Positions 54,866 through 62,001 of a stretch of 64,000 nucleotides of DNA are shown here, piece by piece (the stretch's first letter is position 1; each line of letters begins with the position of its first letter). Below the pieces are notes generated by a model, which worked only from the letters and a program-made list of their open reading frames with translations, was not told where the DNA came from and ran no database searches. A program made the translations under genes and the position numbers. Source of the DNA: Mycobacteroides salmoniphilum (GTDB taxonomy: Bacteria; Actinomycetota; Actinomycetes; Mycobacteriales; Mycobacteriaceae); assembly GCF_004924335.1 (NCBI RefSeq), contig NZ_CP024633.1, positions 3,410,001 to 3,474,000 on the forward strand. The letters are read 5' to 3'.

Positions 54866-56242
54866 CTAGTGAGACTGTGCGAGCACCCTCGATACCGCGG
54901 CCACCGCAGCGTCGATCTCCTCGGCGCTGATAATCAGCGGTGGACGGAACCGCACGCTGTTCTCGCCGCTGGGCAACAGGATCACGTGCTCCTGCGACCA
55001 TAGGCGCTGCACCAGGCGATCGCGCTCCTCGGAGCTCGGCAGACTGAACGCACACATCAACCCGCGGCCCCGCACATCGCTGACCTCATCGTGCCGCAGC
55101 GCGAGGGTCTGCAGGCGGTCGAGCAGATACTCGCCCATCCGCGCCGCGTTGCCGAAAAGCCGCTGCGACTCAATCAATTCCAGAATGCGGCGGGAGCGCA
55201 CCATGTCGACCAGGTTTCCACCCCAGGTGGAGTTGATACGCGAGCTGACGGCGAAGACATTGTCGGCCACCTCGTCAACGCGACCACCCGCCATGACCCC
55301 ACACACCTGCGTCTTCTTCCCAAAGGCGATGACGTCGGGGATCACGCCCAGCTGTTGGAAGGCCCAGGCCGTTCCGGTAAGTCCGCACCCGGTTTGCACC
55401 TCGTCGAAGACGAACAGGGCGTCATTTTCGTGACACAGGGCACGCATGGCGTGGAAGAACTCCGGACGGAAATGGTGATCTCCGCCCTCTCCCTGGATCG
55501 GCTCGGCGATGAAACATGCGATGTCGTGCGGATTTTCGGCGAACGCGCGACGCGCCTGCGCCAGTGCCGCAGCCTCCAGCTCATCGATATCGGCATCGGC
55601 ATCGGGGCGCAAGTACGGTGCATCGATTCGCGGCCAGTCGAACTTGGGGAAGCGCGCCACCTTGTTGGGGTCGGTGTTCGTCAGTGACATGGTGTATCCG
55701 CTGCGACCGTGGAAGGCCTCCCGCAGATGTAACACCTTGGTACCCAAGGCCGGATCGATTCCGTGTGCCTCGTTCCAGCGGCTCTTCCAGTCGAAGGCGA
55801 CCTTCAACGCGTTCTCGACGGCCAGTGCGCCGCCGTCGACGAAGAACAGGTGCGGAAGCGCCGGATCACCGAGCACGCGCGCGAATGTCTCCACGAACCG
55901 GGCCATCTCGACGGTGTAGATATCCGAATTGCTCGGCTTGTTGATGGCGGCCCGGGTCAGTTCGGCACGGAATTCGGCATCCTCGGCAAGCATCGGGTGA
56001 TTCATGCCCAGCGCCGACGAGGCGAAGAATGTGAACATGTCGAGATAGGTGGTCCCGTCACGCGCATCCACCAGGTGCGCCCCACGCGAACGCTCCAGGT
56101 CGAGTACGAGGTCCATTCCGTCGGCCAGAATGCTGCGCCGCAGCACCTCATGCACCCGGTCCGGTGTCACCGATTCCGGACGCGTTACCTCGTCATCGAC
56201 CGTGGAACCAGCCTGGGACCCCGGAAACATTAGTGCGGTCAT
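54866..56242 (-). CDS. lat: L-lysine 6-aminotransferase
   Basis: PLP-dependent class III aminotransferase of 458 residues moving the epsilon-amino group of lysine to 2-oxoglutarate and producing allysine (cyclising to piperideine-6-carboxylate). The PLP lysine is K309 in IAFGKKTQVCGVMAGG, the cofactor aspartate lies in FVFDEVQTGCGLTG, and FIAEPIQGEGGDHHF and TWGGNLVDMVRS are conserved. In M. tuberculosis it is strongly induced in starvation. Its 52-base gap to lrpA carries direct repeats and could hold the LrpA site. Confidence 0.96.
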   Translation of the reverse strand: MTALMFPGSQAGSTVDDEVTRPESVTPDRVHEVLRRSILADGMDLVLDLERSRGAHLVDARDGTTYLDMFTFFASSALGMNHPMLAEDAEFRAELTRAAINKPSNSDIYTVEMARFVETFARVLGDPALPHLFFVDGGALAVENALKVAFDWKSRWNEAHGIDPALGTKVLHLREAFHGRSGYTMSLTNTDPNKVARFPKFDWPRIDAPYLRPDADADIDELEAAALAQARRAFAENPHDIACFIAEPIQGEGGDHHFRPEFFHAMRALCHENDALFVFDEVQTGCGLTGTAWAFQQLGVIPDVIAFGKKTQVCGVMAGGRVDEVADNVFAVSSRINSTWGGNLVDMVRSRRILELIESQRLFGNAARMGEYLLDRLQTLALRHDEVSDVRGRGLMCAFSLPSSEERDRLVQRLWSQEHVILLPSGENSVRFRPPLIISAEEIDAAVAAVSRVLAQSH

Positions 56243-56260
56243 GAGGCCAGACTAACGCAG

Positions 56261-56299
56261 TATTTACGACTTCTCTACATCAAGACAAGAATATTTACG
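56261..56299. promoter_or_regulatory. Direct repeats TATTTACG between lat and lrpA
   Basis: TATTTACG occurs at 56261-56268 and 56292-56299, 31 bases apart (about three helical turns), in an AT-rich stretch upstream of lat; the second copy overlaps the lrpA stop. Lrp/AsnC regulators often bind repeated, helically phased sites, and M. tuberculosis LrpA binds upstream of lat, so this is a plausible binding region (inference). Confidence 0.35.
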
Positions 56300-56771
56300 G
56301 CACAAGCTGGCGACCGTCGTAAAAAGTTTGTAAGATGATGGTGCTTCGCGTTCGGACGTTGGCTGTGGTGCGGATCAACTGCAGCAGCTCTTCGAGCGCA
56401 CGCGGCGAGGGCACCCGCACTAGGAGGACGTAACTTTCCTCGCCCGCCACCGAGTGGCACGACTCAATGGCGGCGATGTGCTCAAGCCGTGCCGGAGCAT
56501 CATCGGGCTGTGAAGGATCGAGAGGGGTGATTGCCACGAACGCCGACAGCATCTGGCCCACCGATTCGGGATTGACCCGGGCCGCGTATCCGGTGAGTAC
56601 ACCGCGAGATTCCAGCCGTCGCACGCGAGTCTGTACCGCCGAGATCGACAGCCCGGCTTTGGCCGCCAAATGCGCAAGGGTCGCCCGGCCATCGCGAGCC
56701 AACTCGCGCACCAGAATTCGATCGACGTCGTCGAGCGGACGCTCGGGTGCTCTCTCGGAATCCGCAGTCAC
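56295..56771 (-). CDS. lrpA: Lrp/AsnC-family regulator LrpA
   Basis: Leucine-responsive-type regulator of 158 residues. The helix-turn-helix (about 25-50) reads LAHLAAKAGLSISAVQTRVR. The RAM (ligand-binding) domain follows from about 68, with ESYVLLVRVPSPRALEELL. The start is a GTG giving VTADSERAPERPLDD. It lies upstream of lat on the same strand and divergent from the DUF1338 gene, fitting control of the lysine-degradation genes on both sides. The M. tuberculosis ortholog (Rv3291c) responds to lysine and other amino acids. Confidence 0.94.
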   Translation of the reverse strand: MTADSERAPERPLDDVDRILVRELARDGRATLAHLAAKAGLSISAVQTRVRRLESRGVLTGYAARVNPESVGQMLSAFVAITPLDPSQPDDAPARLEHIAAIESCHSVAGEESYVLLVRVPSPRALEELLQLIRTTANVRTRSTIILQTFYDGRQLVP

Positions 56772-56849
56772 GGGGGCAGAGTACCGCGACCAGCGACCAC
56801 AAGGAACGGACTTGCGCAGGCCAATCACCTCAACTCTGAGACGAATACG

Positions 56850-58157
56850 ATGACAGCACTCATCCCATGTTGGGAACTCCGGGCAGGTTTCGCGGCGGCA
56901 CTCTCGCGGATGTATGGGACTGAGGTTCCCGCATACAACACGTTGGTGGATGTCAGCACCGAGGTGAACCAGACTTATGCCACAACACATCCGGACGCCG
57001 AACGGCTCGGATCCGTCGAGCGCGTGACCGCCGAACGCCATGGTGCGATCCGCGTGGGCGGCCCGCGGGAACTCGCCGCCGTTGCCGACCTGTTCGAGGC
57101 ATTCGGGATGTATCCCGTCGACTTCTACGACCTGCGTGACGCCGTGTCCCCGGTGCCCGTGGTCTCCACGGCATTCCGGCCGATCGATGAAAAAGAGTTG
57201 GCGCTCAATCCCTTCCGCGTGTTCACCTCGATGCTGGCGACGGCCGACCGCCGGTTCTTCGACGCGGGCCTGCGCACCCGCGTGGAGAACTTCGTCAGGC
57301 AGCGAGAGCTATTCGATCCCGCGCTGCTGGCGCGCGCACGCATGATCAGCGCTGCCGGAGGCGCCACCCCGGCACAGGCCGGGAACTTCATTGACGAGGC
57401 CGTCAAGTCCTTCGCGCTGTCCGACGCCCCCATCGACCGTGCCTGGTATGACGAACTTTCTGCGGTCTCGCCCGTTGCGGCCGATATCGCCGGCGTGGGG
57501 GGCACCCATATCAACCATCTGACACCGCGTGTGCTCGATATCGACGACCTGTACCGGCGGATGACGGCACGCGGTATCGCCATGATCGACGCGATTCAGG
57601 GGCCACCCCGGTGGCATGGGCCCGATGTTCTCCTGCGGCAGACCTCATTCCGGGCGCTGGCCGAGCCGCGTCGCTTCCGCATGAGTGATGGTTCCGTGGC
57701 CCGCGACACGCTGCGGGTCCGGTTCGGCGAAGTCGAGGCCAGAGGCATGGCCCTGACCCCGGCCGGTCGCACCCGCTACGACGACGCCATGGCCGCCATC
57801 GATACCGCGCACGCAGATCCCGAACGGGCCGCCTCCATATGGGCCGATCACTTTCCCGATACCGAAGCCGGGCTGGCCGAACAGGAACTGGCGTACTTCC
57901 GCACGGACACCGGCCCCGGAGGTGAGATCGTGCGCAGCCCCATCGTGTATGAGGACTTCCTGCCGCGCTCGGCCGCCGGGATCTTCCGATCCAATCTTGA
58001 CGACGACGGTTCCTACGGGGACGGCGCAGATCGTTGCACCGCCGACTATTCGAAGGATTGGATGTCCGGCGCCATCGGCCGGGACATCCACGATCCATAC
58101 GCGCTCTACGCCACCATCGCCGCACAATCTGACCTCACGATAGGAGCCGATCGATGA
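56850..58157 (+). CDS. 2-oxoadipate dioxygenase/decarboxylase family protein (DUF1338, HglS-like)
   Basis: Protein of 435 residues of the YdcJ/HglS family, which in Pseudomonas putida is an iron-dependent enzyme converting 2-oxoadipate to D-2-hydroxyglutarate at the end of lysine catabolism. The His-containing GGTHINHLTPRVLDID, the WHGPDVLLRQTSFRAL stretch and a C-terminal PIVYEDFLP are conserved-looking. Orthologous by position to Rv3292. Its neighbours lat and pcd supply 2-aminoadipate, one transamination from 2-oxoadipate, so the HglS role is well supported by context (inference). The ATG follows the divergent lrpA promoter; the stop overlaps pcd by four bases. Confidence 0.85.
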   Translation: MTALIPCWELRAGFAAALSRMYGTEVPAYNTLVDVSTEVNQTYATTHPDAERLGSVERVTAERHGAIRVGGPRELAAVADLFEAFGMYPVDFYDLRDAVSPVPVVSTAFRPIDEKELALNPFRVFTSMLATADRRFFDAGLRTRVENFVRQRELFDPALLARARMISAAGGATPAQAGNFIDEAVKSFALSDAPIDRAWYDELSAVSPVAADIAGVGGTHINHLTPRVLDIDDLYRRMTARGIAMIDAIQGPPRWHGPDVLLRQTSFRALAEPRRFRMSDGSVARDTLRVRFGEVEARGMALTPAGRTRYDDAMAAIDTAHADPERAASIWADHFPDTEAGLAEQELAYFRTDTGPGGEIVRSPIVYEDFLPRSAAGIFRSNLDDDGSYGDGADRCTADYSKDWMSGAIGRDIHDPYALYATIAAQSDLTIGADR

Positions 58158-59713
58158 CCACCACCCTGCCTACCTCATCCCCCGAGGTGCTGCCGTCCGC
58201 CGAGGAGTTGCGCGCGCGGGCCCAGAACGCACTGCGCTGGATCGGCGCTGATCTAGAACTGAGCACGGAGTCGGGCGAGCATGGCGGCGTTGCGGTCCGC
58301 ACCCCCATTACCGGTGACACGCTCTTCACGCTCGCGGCGAGCTCCACGGAGGATGTCGACAACGCCATCGCCGAAGCTGCCCAAGCATTTTCACAATGGC
58401 GCACCACCCCCGCACCCGTCCGCGGGGCGTTGGTGGCCCGTCTCGGCGAGCTGCTGACGGAGCACAAGAAAGATCTGGCCGAGTTGGTGACCATCGAGGC
58501 CGGAAAGATTGTCTCCGAGGCCCTCGGCGAGGTCCAGGAGATGATCGACATATGCCAATTCGCGGTCGGACTGTCCCGGCAGCTGTACGGCAAGACGATG
58601 GCGTCCGAGCGCGCGGGGCATCGCCTGATGGAATCCTGGCATCCGCTCGGCGTAGTCGGGGTCATCTCGGCGTTCAACTTTCCGGTCGCCGTGTGGTCGT
58701 GGAACACCGCGATCGCCCTGGTCTGCGGTGACACCGTGGTGTGGAAGCCGTCCGAGCTGACGCCATTGACTGCCGTTGCCTGCCAGGCACTTCTGGACCG
58801 AGCAGCCGCCGACGTCGGGGCACCCCCGGAAGTCAGCCGATTGATCCAGGGCGGCCGCGAGGTCGGCGAACAACTCGTCGACGATCCCCGCGTCGCGTTG
58901 GTGAGTGCGACCGGATCGGTGCGGATGGGCCAGCAGGTCGGCCCGCGGGTCGCCGCGCGCTTCGGCAGATCACTGCTCGAACTGGGCGGAAACAACGCGG
59001 CGATCGTGACTCCCTCGGCAGACCTGGATCTGGCGGTGCGCGGCATCGTGTTCTCTGCCGCGGGTACCGCCGGTCAGCGCTGTACCACCTTGCGGCGGTT
59101 GATTGTTCACCACTCTGTCGCCGATGCACTGGTCGAACGCATCGTCAACGCCTACGGCCAGCTTCCGGTGGGCGATCCATTCGACGAGCGCACGTTGATC
59201 GGCCCACTGATCAACGAGAAATCGTTCCGCGATATGCAGGACGCCCTGGAAACTGCTCGCGCGCAAGGCGGGACCGTCATCGGCGGTGAACATCGGGAGC
59301 TGGGTGATGGTGCCTACTACGTCACCCCCGCCGTGGTGCGGATGCCCGAACAGGGCGACGTCGTGCACCGGGAGACCTTCGCCCCGATCCTGTACGTACT
59401 GGGCTACGACACCCTCGACGAGGCGATCGCACTGAACAACGCGGTACCTCAGGGCCTTTCCTCCGCGATCTTCACCCTGGACATGCGCGAGGCGGAACGC
59501 TTTCTGGCCGCCGACGGATCCGACTGCGGAATCGCGAACGTCAACATCGGTACCTCAGGGGCCGAGATCGGCGGAGCATTCGGCGGAGAGAAGGAGACCG
59601 GTGGCGGCCGCGAGTCGGGGTCCGACTCGTGGAAGGCCTACATGCGACGCGCCACAAACACCGTCAACTACTCCACGGAACTGCCGTTGGCCCAGGGCGT
59701 TCACTTTGGCTAA
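58154..59713 (+). CDS. pcd: Piperideine-6-carboxylate/2-aminoadipate-semialdehyde dehydrogenase
   Basis: Aldehyde dehydrogenase of 519 residues, of the ALDH7 (antiquitin) type, oxidising allysine to 2-aminoadipate with NAD(P). Catalytic residues are C310 in TAGQRCTTLRR and E276 in LLELGGNN; N175 (SAFNFPVAVW) and K198 (VVWKPSE) position substrate and cofactor. It acts directly on the product of Lat. The ATG overlaps the HglS-like stop, with AGGAG upstream. A three-unit tandem repeat spans its stop codon. Confidence 0.95.
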   Translation: MTTTLPTSSPEVLPSAEELRARAQNALRWIGADLELSTESGEHGGVAVRTPITGDTLFTLAASSTEDVDNAIAEAAQAFSQWRTTPAPVRGALVARLGELLTEHKKDLAELVTIEAGKIVSEALGEVQEMIDICQFAVGLSRQLYGKTMASERAGHRLMESWHPLGVVGVISAFNFPVAVWSWNTAIALVCGDTVVWKPSELTPLTAVACQALLDRAAADVGAPPEVSRLIQGGREVGEQLVDDPRVALVSATGSVRMGQQVGPRVAARFGRSLLELGGNNAAIVTPSADLDLAVRGIVFSAAGTAGQRCTTLRRLIVHHSVADALVERIVNAYGQLPVGDPFDERTLIGPLINEKSFRDMQDALETARAQGGTVIGGEHRELGDGAYYVTPAVVRMPEQGDVVHRETFAPILYVLGYDTLDEAIALNNAVPQGLSSAIFTLDMREAERFLAADGSDCGIANVNIGTSGAEIGGAFGGEKETGGGRESGSDSWKAYMRRATNTVNYSTELPLAQGVHFG

Positions 59714-59746
59714 TCGGACGGGCTAATCGGACGGGCCAATCGGACG
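59708..59746. repeat. Tandem 13-bp repeat, three units, over the pcd stop
   Basis: Units GGCTAATCGGACG, GGCTAATCGGACG and GGCCAATCGGACG follow each other exactly. The first contains the pcd stop codon TAA, and the array ends two bases before the stop of the convergent SDR gene. It is a small minisatellite whose unit number could vary between strains. Confidence 0.85.
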
Positions 59747-59748
59747 CG

Positions 59749-61167
59749 CTACCAGGGGTGCGGCTGGAAGTCCTTCAGGAAGCAGCCGTACAGATCGATG
59801 CCGCGCTCACCCTGAACTATGGGGTCATACACCCGGGCGGCACCGTCCACGAGATCCAACGGCGCCCGGAATCCCTCTTGTGCCAAACGCACCTTGCTGC
59901 TGTGCGGACGCTCATCGGTGATCCAGCCGGTATCGACGGCGGTCATCAGGATGCCCTCGGAAAACAGTTCGCCCGCACTGGTTCTGGTCAGCATGTTCAA
60001 CGCGGCCTTGGCCATGTTCGTGTGCGGATGCCCCGGCCCCTTATAGCCGCGCGAGAAATTGCCCTCCATCGCAGATACGTTCACCACATACTTGCGCTTG
60101 GCGGTGGAGGCACGCAGCGCCGGACGCAGCCGCGATAACAGAATGAAGGGCGCGACGCTGTTACACAGTTGCACCTCAAGCAGTTCCAGCGGGTCAATCT
60201 GATCGACCGTCTGCACCCAGCTGTTGGTATCGACGAGATCGGGTAGCAGCCCACCGGCATCGACAGCCGTGCCGTCGGCGACCCGGTCCGGCGTGGCCGA
60301 GCCTGCGGTCAGGGCCAACGACACCAGCGAGTGTGCGGCGGCCTCGGATCCCTCCCCGAGCGCCAAGGTGTGCGGATGCAACTCACTGGAATCGCCCATC
60401 GCCGTGATCGGGACCCGCGCGGCGGCCCCGCTGAGCGGCGCCTGTTCTGCGTCAACCAAGGACGTGTAAGAGCCCGGGCTGCGGCGGACCGTCTGGGCGG
60501 CATTGTTGATCAGGATGTCCAACGGACCCTGCGCGGCAACTTCATCGGCGAAACGCGCCACCTGCGCCGGGTCGCGCAGGTCGATGCCGACGATGCTCAG
60601 CCGGTCGAGCCAGCCCGCCGCATCAGGCAGCTGGGCGAATCTGCGGGCCGCATCCCGCGGGAACCGGGTGGTAATGGTGAGACTGGCCCCGTCGCGCAAC
60701 AACATCAAGGCGATGTACATCCCGATCTTGGCGCGACCACCGGTTAACACGGCCCGTCGCCCGGTCAGGTCGGTACGCTGATCGCGCCGGGACCTGTTGG
60801 CGGGCGCGCAATCCGGGCACAGTTGATGGTGGAACGCATCGATCTCGGTGTATCTGACCTTGCAGATGTAGCAATGCTGCGGGCGCCGCAGCGTCCCCAG
60901 GGCGTCACCACCACGCAGCGGCAGCCCGGCCGTCTCGTCGTCGATCCGATCCGCCGATCCCGTGGCGGTCGCACCGATTACCGCGCGGTCGGCATCCAGC
61001 TCCGCCTGGCGCGCCTGGCGACGGCGCTGTCTCTTGAGAATCTTGAAAAGTTTCGCGACCCCGCGCTGCACAGCAATCGACTCGGGATGATCCGGCGCAA
61101 GCTCGGCGGCCTGATCCAGAACACGCCCAAAGATGGCCATGTCCTCGGGGTCGATGTGCTTAGCCAC
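59749..61167 (-). CDS. Zinc-ribbon SDR-family protein with altered catalytic motif
   Basis: Protein of 472 residues with an N-terminal region (about 1-95) rich in charged helices, a zinc-ribbon-like cysteine set at about 100-125 (CYICKVRY, CPDC), and a short-chain dehydrogenase fold from about 137 (RRAVLTGGRAKIGMYIALML, ILINNAAQTV). The usual YxxxK is not intact: the aligned stretch GHPHTNMAKAALNML has threonine where tyrosine should be, though the serine region VNVSAMEG and lysine are present. Possibly a non-catalytic or altered SDR. The GTG start is chosen at VAKHIDPEDMAIF, and the 61 codons before it would run into the TetR promoter. Divergent from the TetR gene. Confidence 0.85.
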   Translation of the reverse strand: MAKHIDPEDMAIFGRVLDQAAELAPDHPESIAVQRGVAKLFKILKRQRRRQARQAELDADRAVIGATATGSADRIDDETAGLPLRGGDALGTLRRPQHCYICKVRYTEIDAFHHQLCPDCAPANRSRRDQRTDLTGRRAVLTGGRAKIGMYIALMLLRDGASLTITTRFPRDAARRFAQLPDAAGWLDRLSIVGIDLRDPAQVARFADEVAAQGPLDILINNAAQTVRRSPGSYTSLVDAEQAPLSGAAARVPITAMGDSSELHPHTLALGEGSEAAAHSLVSLALTAGSATPDRVADGTAVDAGGLLPDLVDTNSWVQTVDQIDPLELLEVQLCNSVAPFILLSRLRPALRASTAKRKYVVNVSAMEGNFSRGYKGPGHPHTNMAKAALNMLTRTSAGELFSEGILMTAVDTGWITDERPHSSKVRLAQEGFRAPLDLVDGAARVYDPIVQGERGIDLYGCFLKDFQPHPW

Positions 61168-61268
61168 CGAAGCAGTGTAATGAGGCGGCCAGTACCTCTC
61201 GTAATCGCAGATCTGGCGAAACCGGTCTGAACCTGACGAGTGCTCACCGATCGCGCCAAGTGAAGACC

Positions 61269-61280
61269 TACTGCCTAGTA
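61269..61280. promoter_or_regulatory. Short dyad upstream of the TetR regulator
   Basis: TACTGCCTAGTA has 4-bp arms (TACT/AGTA) and ends 11 bases before the ATG of the TetR gene, in the divergent region with the SDR gene. Weak candidate operator; the symmetry is short enough to be chance. Confidence 0.25.
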
Positions 61281-61291
61281 AAATCTGCTGG

Positions 61292-61972
61292 ATGACCGAC
61301 GACTCCGATGCAGTTCGCCCGAGCGGCTCATCGCCTCGCCGTCGGCTCACCCCCGAAGATCGGCGCGCCGAGCTCCTCGAGTTTGGAACTCAACTATTTG
61401 GCGAACGTCACTATGACGACGTCCGCATGGATGAGGTAGCTGAGCAGGCGGGTGTCTCCCGGGCGCTCCTGTACCGCTACTTTCCCGATAAGCGCTCGTT
61501 CTACACCGCGGTGATGCAGGCCGAGTACGACAGGCTCTACGACGCCACGATCTCGCTGGACATGGACCCAACGCTCACGGGTTTCGAGCGCCTGCGGCGC
61601 ACGCTCCTGGTGTATCTGCACTACCAGGAGGAGCATCCCTATGCGCCGGTGACCGTCTTCCGCATGATCGATTCGGCCGATCCCACCGTGGCCGCCATCG
61701 AGCAACAGGAATACGACAAGCAGACCGACCGCATCATGGCTGTCGTCGAACATGTCGCCGGCGACGAATTGACGCCGGCTCTTGTCACCATCCTGCGGGT
61801 GGTCATCCGAGCATGGCTGACGTTCAACCAGGAACTGGCTCGCCAACGAGCGATCAACCCGGATCTCGATGTCGACTGGCTCGCCGATACCTCCGCACAC
61901 GCCATGATCGACGCGGTGCGGCGGGTGCCGAATATCCCGAAGGCTGTCGTCGATCTCATGGGCGCCGATTAA
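61292..61972 (+). CDS. TetR-family transcriptional regulator (Rv3295 ortholog)
   Basis: Regulator of 226 residues with a basic N-terminus and a helix-turn-helix at about 45-68 (VRMDEVAEQAGVSRALLYRYF). The ligand domain carries a TetR_C-like helical bundle with HYQEEHPYAPVTVFRMID. Orthologous by position to Rv3295. It is divergent from the zinc-ribbon SDR gene and 29 bases upstream of lhr on the same strand, so it could control either. Ligand unknown. Confidence 0.9.
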   Translation: MTDDSDAVRPSGSSPRRRLTPEDRRAELLEFGTQLFGERHYDDVRMDEVAEQAGVSRALLYRYFPDKRSFYTAVMQAEYDRLYDATISLDMDPTLTGFERLRRTLLVYLHYQEEHPYAPVTVFRMIDSADPTVAAIEQQEYDKQTDRIMAVVEHVAGDELTPALVTILRVVIRAWLTFNQELARQRAINPDLDVDWLADTSAHAMIDAVRRVPNIPKAVVDLMGAD

Positions 61973-62001
61973 TTGTCGGTCCTTGTTGGCACGATGGTCT
62001 G

